This document shows positions 25,528 to 35,058 of a stretch of DNA of 64,000 nucleotides, one piece after another. Numbering within the stretch: position 1 is the first letter of the stretch; each line of letters opens with the position of its first letter. The position numbers were made by a program, and so were the translations under genes. Source of the DNA: Nitrospira sp. (GTDB lineage: Bacteria; Nitrospirota; Nitrospiria; Nitrospirales; Nitrospiraceae); the NCBI GenBank assembly GCA_019636835.1, contig JAHBWU010000010.1, positions 1 through 64,000 on the forward strand, in the 5' to 3' direction. The notes beneath the pieces are model-generated. The model saw only the letters and a list, made by a program, of their open reading frames with translations. It did no database searches and was not told the DNA's origin.

Positions 25528-26928
25528 TTACCGCACCTCCTTGAGTTGAGCCAGTTTGTCCGACGCTTTTCCCGCCTCAACAGTTTTCGGGTAGAGCGTG
25601 ACCACCTGCTTAAAGGCGGACGACGCTCGCTTTTTATCTTTTAGAGCCAAATACGCATACCCTTTCTTTAAGATTGCGGCAGGCACCTTTTCGCTGCCGG
25701 GATAGTCGATCTCCACTTTGCCGTAGGCATCGATCGCTCTCTGAAATTCTTTCTTGCCGAAATATGATTCTCCCAGCCAAAAGCGGGCATTCGGCGCGAG
25801 ATTTGAGTTTGGATAGTCCTCGAGAAATCCCATAAATCCTTGCCGAGCCCCTTCCAAATCCCCGTCCCGAAACAGGCTTAACACCCGTTCATAGCGAACC
25901 CGATCAGGTGGATCGGCGCTGGCCAGAACCGGTTCAAACTTCGGTGATTCTTGAGGAGGAACGATCGTTGTCGCGCCTCCCATAACTTCCTGCCCGGGGG
26001 ACAACTTTGCCGTTTCCCCTCCTTCCAGTATGGGCTCATTCGGCCCCAGCGCGGAGTGTTGCGCCGGTTTGTGCGCCTGATGCAGAGTAGCAGGCCTATT
26101 TGATACCTGCTCGAGGGTTTTCGCCAAGGCATCGATTCGACCGTCCTGCTCGTCTAGGCGCGCCGTGACTTTTTTCCCGACGGCTTCAAGCGCCTTCGTG
26201 ATGGAAACCACGCTTCGGTTGACATCCTCGGCATGAGTCGCCGTCGTTTTTGAATCGACCTCGATTCTCGAGGTGAGATGCTTCGCGGTTTGCTCATGCT
26301 CGCCCACGCGATCATTCAGCCCGGTCAGCGCCTCCCGAAACCCCGTCAGCGCCTGATTAAATTGAGTGAACTTTTGAGAGAGCTGCTCAATCTTATTCTG
26401 GTGCTCGGTCAACTCCTTTTGGTGCCCTTCCAGCTTGACATCGACGCGTTTTGCCAGCCCCTCGTTCGTACGTTGGACGACGTCAATGACCTCTTTTTTC
26501 AACACCTCCATGGCCTTCGATAGCTCGTCGAGCCGGGCCGACACCTTCGCGTCCTGCGTCTCGAAGCTCTTCTGCATCCACAGATAACGGGTGCTGCTGT
26601 CGGTTTCCAGCTTGGCCGCCAACTGTTCCAACTTTTTGGTCTGCTGCTCCAACTGGGCCGACCGATGCTTAAAATCTTCCTGTTTGTTCTGAAGCTCCCG
26701 TGCTTGGTGCAGAGCCTTTTCCAGCTCTCCTCGCAGCTGCGGCAGTTCATGTTCGCGTAAGGTCGAAATTTCCTGGCTCTGTCTGGCTCTGCTCTGGGAC
26801 AGCTGTTGCTGAAGATCTTTTTCGGCTTTTTTCAGGTCGGACTGCTGCGCGACACACCCAGGTAGAAGGAGGACGCCCACGGCGATACCGAGAAGCATGC
26901 CATGTGTGGTTCGTAGCTGAAACGTCAT
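25528..26928 (-). CDS. Tol-Pal CpoB-like lipoprotein with long coiled coil
   Basis: 466 residues, almost twice the usual CpoB length. Lipobox LLLPGCVAQ, then about 230 residues of Gln/Glu/Lys-rich coiled coil, a linker, and C-terminal TPR units starting at VRYERVLSLFRDGDLEGA with ARFWLGESYFGKKEFQRA, matching the CpoB TPR domain. Together with the next gene this gives two paralogues in tandem directly after pal. The long coiled coil could span the periplasm (inference). Confidence 0.82.
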   Translation of the reverse strand: MTFQLRTTHGMLLGIAVGVLLLPGCVAQQSDLKKAEKDLQQQLSQSRARQSQEISTLREHELPQLRGELEKALHQARELQNKQEDFKHRSAQLEQQTKKLEQLAAKLETDSSTRYLWMQKSFETQDAKVSARLDELSKAMEVLKKEVIDVVQRTNEGLAKRVDVKLEGHQKELTEHQNKIEQLSQKFTQFNQALTGFREALTGLNDRVGEHEQTAKHLTSRIEVDSKTTATHAEDVNRSVVSITKALEAVGKKVTARLDEQDGRIDALAKTLEQVSNRPATLHQAHKPAQHSALGPNEPILEGGETAKLSPGQEVMGGATTIVPPQESPKFEPVLASADPPDRVRYERVLSLFRDGDLEGARQGFMGFLEDYPNSNLAPNARFWLGESYFGKKEFQRAIDAYGKVEIDYPGSEKVPAAILKKGYAYLALKDKKRASSAFKQVVTLYPKTVEAGKASDKLAQLKEVR

Positions 26929-26992
26929 GTCTTGAATTCCAAACGATCGCGGACAGTCAAGGCTCGTTCAGGCGAACGGAACTATCAACGCC

Positions 26993-27706
26993 CTACTTCC
27001 CTGTCTTGACAACGAGATGTCCACGGCGATTCTGCGAGTAACAAGACTCCGTATGTTCCGTGCAGAACGGTCGTTCTTTACCGTAAGAAACGACCGACAA
27101 ATGCGTGGGGGTCACTCCCAGCTCGACGAGATAATTTCGAACGGCCTTCGCACGCTTCTCACCCAGCACCAAATTATAGGCTGACGTGCCCCGTTCGTCA
27201 CAATGTCCTTCGATTTTCAGTTGTGCGTACGGATTCGACCTGGCCCATTCCGCATCGCCGGAAAGGGCGTGACGCCCTTCATCAGTGATCGAGAAACTGT
27301 CATACGTGAAAAAGACATCCCGCAGTCCGGCTGACACCGAAGCCACCTGCTCCGCACGAATTTCAGCCAGCTGGCGAGCCGCCGCACCGGAATCTGCTTT
27401 TGCGATCACCGCATTGCTATGGCCGGTACCGCCTTGATTACCAGCACCGCTGCCATTCCCACTCAGCCGCTCTTCGGAAGGATTGCGATCCAATCCTCGC
27501 AAGCTGTTCGAATCATCACGTCCGGAGAACGACGTATCGGGAAAACTTGAACCGGTCCCTTCTTTCGCCGTTCCTCCCTTGGCCATCTCTCCTTGTAAAG
27601 CCTGAGTATCTCCTCCTGATCGGACCGCCTTCTTCGAGCACGCTGGAATTCCCAGTACGATGACACCAAGAATCAACGGCAAGTAGCTGGCTGGTGACAT
27701 TTTCAT
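26993..27706 (-). CDS. pal: peptidoglycan-associated lipoprotein Pal
   Basis: Outer-membrane lipoprotein that grips peptidoglycan and TolB. Lipobox GIPACSKK near residue 23, a Ser/Gly-rich linker, and an OmpA-like domain with FFTYDSFSI, IEGHCDERGTSAYNLVLGEKRA and the diaminopimelate-binding Asp/Arg pair. 237 residues, longer than the E. coli protein because of the linker. CTEHTESCYSQNRRGHL at the end is typical of Pal from this type of organism. Confidence 0.94.
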   Translation of the reverse strand: MKMSPASYLPLILGVIVLGIPACSKKAVRSGGDTQALQGEMAKGGTAKEGTGSSFPDTSFSGRDDSNSLRGLDRNPSEERLSGNGSGAGNQGGTGHSNAVIAKADSGAAARQLAEIRAEQVASVSAGLRDVFFTYDSFSITDEGRHALSGDAEWARSNPYAQLKIEGHCDERGTSAYNLVLGEKRAKAVRNYLVELGVTPTHLSVVSYGKERPFCTEHTESCYSQNRRGHLVVKTGK

Positions 27707-27785
27707 TGGATTCCTTCCCTCCTGTGAAATATCGTCCCTTTTTCTTACAGCGAAGGACGATTGCCGTCAATGCCTTCCTGGATAT

Positions 27786-29126
27786 TTACGATGCCGGGGA
27801 CCAGGACGGTGCGCTGTTGTGAGTCCCGGAAAACGTAATACGCTCCAGGTCTTTGCCGTCCGCATTGATCATATAGATCTGACTCTTGCCATCCACCGTC
27901 GAGCTGAAGACAAGATGCCGTCCATCCGGAGACCAGGACGGAGAATCATCCACTCCCAGTCCGGTCGTTAATTGCAGATGTTTCTGACCGTCGGGAGTGA
28001 CCACACACAGTTTGTACTCTTTTTTGGGAGTCCGGCATACATAGGCGATCCAATTCCCTCGAGGCGACCAGGCCGGCGCCGCATTATAGTCTCCGTCAAA
28101 CGTCAATCGACGCACGTTGGATCCATCCGCACTCATGAGGAAAATTTGCGGGCCGCCGTTTCGATCGGACGTAAATGCGAGTTCCCGACCCGATGGAGAC
28201 CACGAGGGAGATAAATCCCCGGCCGCATTCGTGGTCAGTCGCTGAACGGCCTTCGTGTGAGTATCCAAACGGTACAATTCGGCGTTTCCTTCATGACTTG
28301 ACGAGTAGGCCAGCGCTTTCCCATCGGGAGATAACGCCGGAGTGATGTTCAACCCGCCTTGCGCGACAAGTGTCCACCGCTTCCCCGTGGCAAGCTCGAT
28401 CATGTCGATATCCTGCGTGTTCCGATTGCGGTACGTCGTGAAGACCAAAAACCGGCGATCCGGCGACCAACGAGGCATCAGGTTCAAAAACCCGTCGGCC
28501 GTCAACTGACGCGGCTCATATCCATCGTAATCCATCACGAATAACTCGCGAGCCGTCCCCAACTCGGAGACATAGGCAATCTTCGTCCGTGCGATTCCCG
28601 GTTCTCCTGTATAGCGAAAGACCAACTCATCCGCAAAACGATGGGCCATGAGACGGGCCACCGATGTCGAGCCGACATATCGTTTCCCGCCCACGACTTC
28701 ATTGCTGCCGGTATCATACACGTAACCATCCATGCTGAGATCGGTGTCTTTGCTTCCACTCTTGATCCCCGCCTTACCCCAGACGATGACCGACACCCCG
28801 TTCTCAGCGGCTTGTTTGAAGGAGGCATCAGGCTCGGCCCCGAGATGACTGACCTTGATGCCAAAACTCGGTAAATCCACAAGAGCGAAGACCAGCGATC
28901 GCCGCACGTCTGCCTTGAGTACGTCCTCGATGCGCGTGCCGAGCTTGACGCGTCCCTCGGGTGACTCCGATCCGCCCATGTTTTCAATCCCGGCGATCCC
29001 AAGTGGAATCTTCTGAAAATCTGGTCTGGTTGCTTCAAGGAAGACGTCGGCGGCACCGGATTCAATGATCCAAGCAATGCCGATCGATACACACAGGCCG
29101 ACAAACACAACAGCTCGAAACGTCAT
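27786..29126 (-). CDS. tolB: Tol-Pal translocation protein TolB
   Basis: Periplasmic beta-propeller linking TolA and Pal. A signal peptide (cleavage near GAADVF), an N-terminal alpha/beta domain, then WD40-like TolB repeats with NLMPRWSPDR, ITPALSPDG, LSPSWSPSGRELAF, AAPAWSPRGNWIAY and DSPSWSPDGRHLVF. 446 residues, normal. 3 bases separate it from tolA. Confidence 0.95.
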   Translation of the reverse strand: MTFRAVVFVGLCVSIGIAWIIESGAADVFLEATRPDFQKIPLGIAGIENMGGSESPEGRVKLGTRIEDVLKADVRRSLVFALVDLPSFGIKVSHLGAEPDASFKQAAENGVSVIVWGKAGIKSGSKDTDLSMDGYVYDTGSNEVVGGKRYVGSTSVARLMAHRFADELVFRYTGEPGIARTKIAYVSELGTARELFVMDYDGYEPRQLTADGFLNLMPRWSPDRRFLVFTTYRNRNTQDIDMIELATGKRWTLVAQGGLNITPALSPDGKALAYSSSHEGNAELYRLDTHTKAVQRLTTNAAGDLSPSWSPSGRELAFTSDRNGGPQIFLMSADGSNVRRLTFDGDYNAAPAWSPRGNWIAYVCRTPKKEYKLCVVTPDGQKHLQLTTGLGVDDSPSWSPDGRHLVFSSTVDGKSQIYMINADGKDLERITFSGTHNSAPSWSPAS

Positions 29127-29129
29127 GGT

Positions 29130-30224
29130 TTATCCTTGTGGCTCTCCGACGGTAAAAGTGAAGTGGGCATCAAAATACGGATCAGAGATATCAGGCGGAA
29201 ACACGGGTAATGGGTTTGCACTGAGAACCGCCCGTTTCCCGGCTAAATCATAGTACTCGTTCCCTGAAGATTGTTCGATCGTCACACCGGTGACCGATCC
29301 GTTCTTATGAAGTCTGAACTGTACGACAACGACATAGGCTTGGCTGGTCAGGTCCAGGGGTGGGGCATTCCAAGAATTACTGATTCGCTGTCGCACGAGC
29401 GCAAGATACGCGTTGGATCCTTGAGTCATCCCAGGAACTTTCAATGTGGTGTCGACGGCCTTGACGTTCTGGACCTTTGCTTCAACTTGAGGGGCAGGTT
29501 TTGACGGTATCTCCATCGGAGGCGCTGCTTTGGGCACCTCAAGTTTTTTGATCTTCTTCAGTTCCTCGTCCAATTCCTTCGCCAAATCTTCCGTTAAGGA
29601 GGAGGACTGAGCGGAGGCAACCAGCCTTTTTTGCGTTGTTTCTTTGGCTTCCGTGAGGACCGGTACATCGGGCAGCTTGATCACCGGTGATTTCCTCGGC
29701 TTATCCTCCGGACTGATATCGCCGCGCTTTGGGGCGTCCGGAGGCAACTCAATATCTTTCATGATATCGCGCATGAGATCATTCGACGATTTTGCCGGAA
29801 CTACCGGAGGAACGGGTGTGGCCTTCGCAGGCAGAGGAGACACAGGCGCCGTTTTCACGGAAGAAGCCGATTTGGGCTGTTCAATCGGTTTGAGCGGCTC
29901 AACGGGCTTAGGCTGTGTGATGGCTTTGGATCGCTCGATGGGCTTAGTCTGTGGTACCGGCTTGGGTGATTCTACCTCTTTTTTAATCGGCTGACTTTTC
30001 TGGGGTTCAACGGCCTTCTCGGAAAGAGTCGGCAGACTCGCGAGGGAAAACTCAATGGACGCCAGGGGCCGTTCGCCATGTCGTGGCAGTCGAACCCACC
30101 CCACCATCGCCAGTATGCCGATATGTAGTGCCAAAGAGACGACGACGGCAACGCCTAAGCGACGAGTCACTGTCGCCTGCCATTCATCATCCGAGACCAT
30201 GCCGGCCGATGCCCAAGCCTGCAC
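29130..30224 (-). CDS. tolA: TolA/TonB-type energy transducer
   Basis: Inner-membrane protein connecting TolQR to the outer membrane. One N-terminal helix (VAVVVSLALHIGILAMVGWV), a long Lys/Pro/Glu-rich repeat region (KPVEPLKPIEQPK and variants), and a C-terminal TonB-like domain (LVRQRISNSWNAPP ... VTIEQSSGNEYYD). The GTG at 30224, 14 bases past the tolR stop and with AGGATAAGG upstream, gives 364 residues; an ATG at 30200 and a GTG at 30275 are alternatives. Confidence 0.88.
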   Translation of the reverse strand: MQAWASAGMVSDDEWQATVTRRLGVAVVVSLALHIGILAMVGWVRLPRHGERPLASIEFSLASLPTLSEKAVEPQKSQPIKKEVESPKPVPQTKPIERSKAITQPKPVEPLKPIEQPKSASSVKTAPVSPLPAKATPVPPVVPAKSSNDLMRDIMKDIELPPDAPKRGDISPEDKPRKSPVIKLPDVPVLTEAKETTQKRLVASAQSSSLTEDLAKELDEELKKIKKLEVPKAAPPMEIPSKPAPQVEAKVQNVKAVDTTLKVPGMTQGSNAYLALVRQRISNSWNAPPLDLTSQAYVVVVQFRLHKNGSVTGVTIEQSSGNEYYDLAGKRAVLSANPLPVFPPDISDPYFDAHFTFTVGEPQG

Positions 30225-30237
30225 TGTGGACCTTATC

Positions 30238-30681
30238 CTACTGGTTGTGTTGGGATGACGTACCCTCACTGACACGTTCCGGTCCGGTGGGATCAGTCAC
30301 CATGCCGAGTTTTTCGATACCGGCTTTTTTGACTCCATCCATCACCTGAACCACAATTCCATATGGCACCTCGCGGTCGGCGCGCAAATACAGTGAGACA
30401 TCGGCATGCTCTTCTTTCATCACGCGCAACTTCCGCTCCAGTTGAGCCACGCTCACCTGATCTTTGTCGAGATACAGTCGTTGATCCTTTTCAATCGTCA
30501 GGACAGCTCGAATCTCCGGCTTGATCGTGTTCGACGCTGAAGTCGGCAACTTGATGTCCATGCCTCGATAGAGCATCGGTGCCGTGACCATAAAGATCAC
30601 CAGGAGCACCAGCACAACGTCCACGAGCGGAATCACGTTGATCTCCGCTAAAAATCGACGCTGCCTCGTTTCAAGAATCAT
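30238..30681 (-). CDS. tolR: TolR/ExbD proton-channel subunit
   Basis: 147-residue bitopic protein forming the proton path with TolQ. The single helix NVIPLVDVVLVLLVIFMVTAP carries the essential Asp (LVDVV). The periplasmic domain follows with LPTSAS and LYLRADREVPYG. Start overlaps the tolQ stop by 4 bases (ATGA). Confidence 0.94.
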   Translation of the reverse strand: MILETRQRRFLAEINVIPLVDVVLVLLVIFMVTAPMLYRGMDIKLPTSASNTIKPEIRAVLTIEKDQRLYLDKDQVSVAQLERKLRVMKEEHADVSLYLRADREVPYGIVVQVMDGVKKAGIEKLGMVTDPTGPERVSEGTSSQHNQ

Positions 30682-31379
30682 CCCTTCGCCCCCACGTGAA
30701 CCGGAGCGACAGGTCTCGTTTGGGTTGGAATCAAGGCCAAGAGCTCCACCACGACCGAATCCATGTGCATGGCCACACGCCTGATACGTACGAGAAAATA
30801 ATTATAGGCGATGACAGCGGGAATTGCGGCAAACAATCCTGCTGCAGTTGCAATCAAGGCTTCGGAGACGCCGGGAGCCACAGCTGCGATGCTGGCTGTG
30901 CCTTGTGTGCCGATTTCCCGGAATGAGTCGATAATACCCATCACCGTACCCAAGAGACCCACGAACGGACAGATATTTCCGGTCGTCGCAAGAAACGGGA
31001 GAAACGCTTCCAACCTGGCAATTTGACCTTGAGCAAGATGGGCCGCTGTCCGCTCCATCACATGTCGATCATACGCGACGGAACCGTTTTCATTCACCTC
31101 GGTGGGAATGTAGCCGATCCGTTGAATAACGGCATGAAAAATCTTCGCGCAGGGGCTCCCAACCGTCTGTTGTGCATGCCGAGTGACTTCCTCCACATCC
31201 CTGGCCCGGAGCAACAGGGTCATAAAATGACGATCTTTTGCATCAGCGGTGCGAAATACGGCCAATTTGTAGAAGATGATGGCCCATGACGTGATCGAAA
31301 AGCAGACGAGGAGCAAGAGGACCACCTTGGACACGATCCCGAGCGATAGAACGACTCCCAGTGGGCCGGTTTGAAACAT
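30678..31379 (-). CDS. tolQ: TolQ/ExbB proton-channel subunit
   Basis: 233-residue three-helix inner-membrane protein. Helices at about 12-34, 140-165 and 178-205; the conserved GLLGTVMGIIDSFREIG and EALIATAAGLFAAIPAVIAYN segments line the proton channel. First gene of the tolQRAB-pal-cpoB block. The promoter is expected upstream of 31379 near the tRNA genes but was not identified. Confidence 0.94.
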   Translation of the reverse strand: MFQTGPLGVVLSLGIVSKVVLLLLVCFSITSWAIIFYKLAVFRTADAKDRHFMTLLLRARDVEEVTRHAQQTVGSPCAKIFHAVIQRIGYIPTEVNENGSVAYDRHVMERTAAHLAQGQIARLEAFLPFLATTGNICPFVGLLGTVMGIIDSFREIGTQGTASIAAVAPGVSEALIATAAGLFAAIPAVIAYNYFLVRIRRVAMHMDSVVVELLALIPTQTRPVAPVHVGAKG

Positions 31380-31453
31380 ACGAGTCTCTACTCCCCCTCC
31401 TCAGCGGTCATGATCTCTTGGCAAAGTGGAATTGTACCAAACTCTGGAGAAAA

Positions 31454-31531
31454 TGGCGGGGCCGACGGGATTTGAACCCGCGACCTCCAGATTGACAATC
31501 TGGCGTCCTAACCAGGCTGAACGACGGCCCC
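31454..31531 (-). tRNA. tRNA-Asp (GTC)
   Basis: Cloverleaf on the minus strand: acceptor GGGGCCG/CGGCCCC, D-stem GTTC/GGAC, anticodon stem CCAGA/TCTGG with loop TTGTCAA (anticodon GTC), T-arm GCGGG-TTCAAAT-CCCGT, discriminator G and an encoded CCA (31454-31456). Confidence 0.95.
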
Positions 31532-31663
31532 GCAAAATCTATCTCTGGCAGAATAGCAGCACGATAAGACGAAATCGTTGGTCGCCGATCAATTCCTGTA
31601 TCTAGGAACAGATCCTCCGCGCGGCAAGCACACTTCCTGTCTCTGCGTACCAATAGCTCCGAA

Positions 31664-31739
31664 TGGTAGGCGGAACAGGGATTGAACCTGTGACCTCTGC
31701 CTTGTAAGGGCAGCGCTCTTCCAACTGAGCTATCCGCCC
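31664..31739 (-). tRNA. tRNA-Val (TAC)
   Basis: Minus-strand cloverleaf: acceptor GGGCGGA/TCCGCCT, D-arm TAGCTCAGTTGGAAGAGC, anticodon stem CTGCC/GGCAG with loop CTTACAA (anticodon TAC), T-loop GGTTCAATCC, discriminator A and encoded CCA. Confidence 0.95.
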
Positions 31740-31838
31740 AATTTTCTTCGCAACCTCCGCGGAGCGTATCAAGTCCATACTTCCTTGTCAACGGGTTTGC
31801 GCGCTGTTCGTCCGGTTTCGCAACATCCCGATTCCTAA

Positions 31839-32795
31839 CTATGACCGCTTCATCGAATTTTCTGCGCGTATCCGCCGTCGACCGAGCTGCCGTGGGAAAT
31901 ATCGACGATGGACGTGTCGCAACCGGCTGCCTTCCACATGCGTATAGATTTGCGTCGTCGCGATATCGGCATGCCCCAACATGGATTGAACGACTCGCAG
32001 ATCGGCTCCACCCTCCAGCAGATGCGTGGCAAAAGAATGCCGCAGCATGTGCGGCGAGATCGGCTTGGAAATACCGGCACGTCGTGCCCGCTGTAGAAGC
32101 AGTTTCCAAAATGCCTGTCTCGTGAGTCCCCGTCCTCGCCGGCTGATGAACAGGACGCGGGACGATCGCCCTTTGAGTAGGGTCGGTCTTACCTGTTCCA
32201 AGTAATCAACCAGCATCTTGCATGCGGTCTGTCCGATCGGGACGACTCGCTCCTTGGCACCTTTCCCCACGACTCGTACACAGCCCAGATTCACGTCGAT
32301 CTGCGACAGGCTGAGCCCGACAAGCTCCGACACACGAAGACCCGCCGCATACAGCAATTCCAGCATCACGCGGTCGCGGTGATCCTCGACACGATCGCGA
32401 ACCGGCAGCTCCAGCAATGCCGTCACCTCTTGTAGTGTCAGGGTCTTCGGCAATCGGACCGGCCGACGCACCGTCGTCATATCGCGGAGAGGACTTGTCT
32501 CGACGAGGTTTTCCCGAACCAGAAAGCGATACCACCCTCGCATCGCCGAGAGTAGGCGGGCGATCGATGACGTCGCGAGGGCCTCTTGTTTGAGCGAGGC
32601 GAGAAAGGATCTTATCGTGTGCGGTGGAACTGAGTCTCCGATGCTGAGCTGATGCTGCCTCAAGTAGCGCTGCAAGCGAAAGAGGTCGCGCCGGTAGGAT
32701 TCAAGCGTATTGGTCGCTAGCCCGCCTTCAATCCGCAGTTCACTGAGATACCGTTCGAGAAGAGGGTCCAGGAATAGTGCCGTTGGTTCAGCCAT
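31839..32795 (-). CDS. xerD: site-specific tyrosine recombinase XerD/XerC
   Basis: Resolves chromosome dimers at dif. N-terminal SAM-like domain (LERYLSELRIEGGLATNTLESYRRD is the typical start), catalytic Arg in AAGLRVSELVGL, Lys in GKGAKERVVPIG, HMLRHSFATHLLEGG (His/Arg), GHADIATTQIYTHV (His and nucleophile Tyr). The ATG at 32795 gives 318 residues, normal for XerD; a start 6 codons earlier exists. Not linked to any integron or phage gene, so a housekeeping role is likely. Confidence 0.92.
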   Translation of the reverse strand: MAEPTALFLDPLLERYLSELRIEGGLATNTLESYRRDLFRLQRYLRQHQLSIGDSVPPHTIRSFLASLKQEALATSSIARLLSAMRGWYRFLVRENLVETSPLRDMTTVRRPVRLPKTLTLQEVTALLELPVRDRVEDHRDRVMLELLYAAGLRVSELVGLSLSQIDVNLGCVRVVGKGAKERVVPIGQTACKMLVDYLEQVRPTLLKGRSSRVLFISRRGRGLTRQAFWKLLLQRARRAGISKPISPHMLRHSFATHLLEGGADLRVVQSMLGHADIATTQIYTHVEGSRLRHVHRRYFPRQLGRRRIRAENSMKRS

Positions 32796-32920
32796 GGCCG
32801 TCGGATGACGCACTATAGCGAACTCCTTTCATCCGTACAATGACGCCGACGTAGTTCTCCTTGACAGGCCTCACCCTTTCCGATACTAGTCTGCCTACGG
32901 CTCACCACCGGCCGAACGTA

Positions 32921-34897
32921 ATGCTCACCCACGCTCATAACCTTTCTTCCATCTCTGCATGGTCGCCGCTGATGGTTGCCATTGCCCTTGCACTGATGCT
33001 CGGTGCCGGCCTCATCCCGGCTCACTCGAACAAGGCAGAGGCGGCGGATACCGTAAAGATCCTTCCTCCGAATCCGCCGGTCTTGAACCAGGCCAAACAT
33101 CTGATCGAAAAAGGCGATCCGGGATCCGCCGCTACAGTGCTGCGTCGATTCTTGACGACCATGCCGCCACCGGAACACCTTGATGATACCTACTTACTTC
33201 TGGGCGCCGCGCTCTACGGGATGAAGGACTATGGAGAGGCACTCCGCTACCTGAACCAGCTTCAGACGGAGTTTCCCGAATCCGACCTCGCGGACCGAGG
33301 CAAACTCATGTCGGCCCGTATCCATGCCGCCATGGGGAATATCGACCTGGCGCTGCCGTTACTGGCACAAGTACGGACAACGGCAACCGACGACGCAACC
33401 AAACGTGAGGCGCAGCAGCTCACTGCCGAGGCATTGGCTCAAAAAAAGGACTATGTCCGGGCCATCCATGTCTTGCTGGAGGGAATGGCCGGCAGCTCCG
33501 ACGCACAGATAGCGGAGACACGAGAGCAGATACGTCAATTCATCACGGAAAAGCTGGACAAAAAAGGATTGATCCGGGTTCGGGATGCCTATCCTCGCTC
33601 ATATCCAGGCGATCTCGCATCCCTTCGACTGATCGATTACTACATCGGACGAGGCGAAGATCACTTGGCAGAACGGGAGACCCGGCATTTTCTCGCTGCG
33701 TTTCCCGCTCATCCCTCCGTCCCGAAGGCAAGCGAATCGTTGGAACTCATCAAATCGAGGTTGAAGGCCAACCAATATTTTATCGCGGCCGTCCTTCCGT
33801 TGTCGGGACACTTGTCCGCCTTCGCCAATGATGTCTTGGAAGGAATTCAGTTGGCGGTGGAACGGGCTCGGGAACAGCCTGGAACCCCCTCCATCGGGTT
33901 GATCGTGAAGGATCATGATGCCGACCGGCAGGGTTTTTTGGACGATCTCTCAACGCTGCTCAATGTCGACCGTCCGCTTGTCGTCATCGGTCCGATGCTG
34001 TCAAAAAACCTCCCGGTCATGGCAGAAATGGCGCAGAAGACCAGGGTCCCCTTAATTACACCGGCGGCGACACTCCCCAATGTCCGCCGGTTGGGCAACT
34101 ATCTCTTCAGCACGTCGTTGACGTATGCCATGCAGGCCGAGCGCATCGCGACCTATGCGGCGAAAGAACAGGGCTATCGACGCTTCTGTATTCTGCACCC
34201 TGACACCGTCTATGGGCGAGAACTTGCCCGGCTCTTCGCGCAGGAGGTACACCGGCTGGACGGCGAAATCATCTCCATCGAAATGTTCAAGGAAGGGGAA
34301 ACCGATTTTGGTCCGCAGATCCAACGGCTCAAGGCCGAAGACCTGAAAAAGTATGGGCTGGCGGTTCCGATTGAAATACCACGACAGCCTGGCAAGCCAT
34401 TCAGCCGAAACGAAAAGCGCGTCCTCTACACTCCGGGATTTGACGCGATTTTCATCCCCAGTCGTTCACACGAGGTCGGCCTCCTCGCCGCGCAGCTGGC
34501 GTTTCATGACATCAAAGCCCCGCTGCTGGGCACCAATGGCTGGAACTCACAGGATTTTGCCCGCACCGCCGATCGGACGGTCGACGGCGCAACATTCGTG
34601 GACGGCTTCTTCGTCGACAGCCCGAATCCCGCCGTGCAGGAGTTCGTTCAGCAGTACCACAAGCGTTTTCAATCAACCCCGTCGCTCTTCACCATGCAGG
34701 GATATGATGCAACCAGAGTCGTCATCGAAGGAATCCGCCACGGAGCAACTTCCGGTGAGGCGCTCCACGACTTTCTCATGACGCAGCGCAACTTGCCGAC
34801 ACTCGCCGGACCGGCCAGTTTCGGACCAGACGGCACCCTGCATCGTCCGCTCTTTCTTCTGCAGGTGAAACAAGGTAAGTTTGTGCAGTTGGATTAG
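32921..34897 (+). CDS. LpoA-like TPR plus periplasmic-binding-fold protein
   Basis: About 658 residues, exported (signal peptide from the ATG at 32921 to about AEAAD). The N-terminal half has TPR-like helices (YLLLGAALYGMKDYGEALRYL), the C-terminal half a type I periplasmic-binding fold like Leu/Ile/Val receptors (FIAAVLPLSGHLSAFANDVLEGIQLA is the opening strand and helix). This combination is that of LpoA, the activator of penicillin-binding protein 1A, though a solute receptor is possible. A palindromic repeat begins at its TAG stop. Confidence 0.8.
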   Translation: MLTHAHNLSSISAWSPLMVAIALALMLGAGLIPAHSNKAEAADTVKILPPNPPVLNQAKHLIEKGDPGSAATVLRRFLTTMPPPEHLDDTYLLLGAALYGMKDYGEALRYLNQLQTEFPESDLADRGKLMSARIHAAMGNIDLALPLLAQVRTTATDDATKREAQQLTAEALAQKKDYVRAIHVLLEGMAGSSDAQIAETREQIRQFITEKLDKKGLIRVRDAYPRSYPGDLASLRLIDYYIGRGEDHLAERETRHFLAAFPAHPSVPKASESLELIKSRLKANQYFIAAVLPLSGHLSAFANDVLEGIQLAVERAREQPGTPSIGLIVKDHDADRQGFLDDLSTLLNVDRPLVVIGPMLSKNLPVMAEMAQKTRVPLITPAATLPNVRRLGNYLFSTSLTYAMQAERIATYAAKEQGYRRFCILHPDTVYGRELARLFAQEVHRLDGEIISIEMFKEGETDFGPQIQRLKAEDLKKYGLAVPIEIPRQPGKPFSRNEKRVLYTPGFDAIFIPSRSHEVGLLAAQLAFHDIKAPLLGTNGWNSQDFARTADRTVDGATFVDGFFVDSPNPAVQEFVQQYHKRFQSTPSLFTMQGYDATRVVIEGIRHGATSGEALHDFLMTQRNLPTLAGPASFGPDGTLHRPLFLLQVKQGKFVQLD

Positions 34898-35023
34898 CAG
34901 GATGTTGAAAAAGTCCTCCAGCTTCGTTCTCGGGTCGCTCAGAGGCTCAACGTACAATCCAAAGTACGCCTCACCCCCTCGCTCCCTGCGGCCTTGCCGG
35001 AAGGCCATTTTTGAACATCTTGC
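34897..35023 (+). repeat. palindromic intergenic repeat, copy 2
   Basis: Opens GCAGGATGTTGAAAAAG, with its first G being the last base of the upstream stop codon, and closes CATTTTTGAACATCTTGC. It shares the inner CGTAC/GTACG hairpin and Ser-codon-free GC-rich arms with copies at 5.7 and 37.2 kb. Confidence 0.88.
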
Positions 35024-35058
35024 AGGATATTCGGACTGGGACGAGAGCTGACCACTCC

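Noticed and set aside
31408-32109. 233-codon minus-strand frame across the tRNA genes
   Set aside because: It runs through both tRNAs and the xerD 3' end in the wrong frame; a shadow frame.
31839-32795. XerD as an integrase of a mobile island next to tRNA genes
   Set aside because: Length and motifs fit the housekeeping Xer recombinase, and no direct repeat of a tRNA end, phage or transposase gene was seen nearby.
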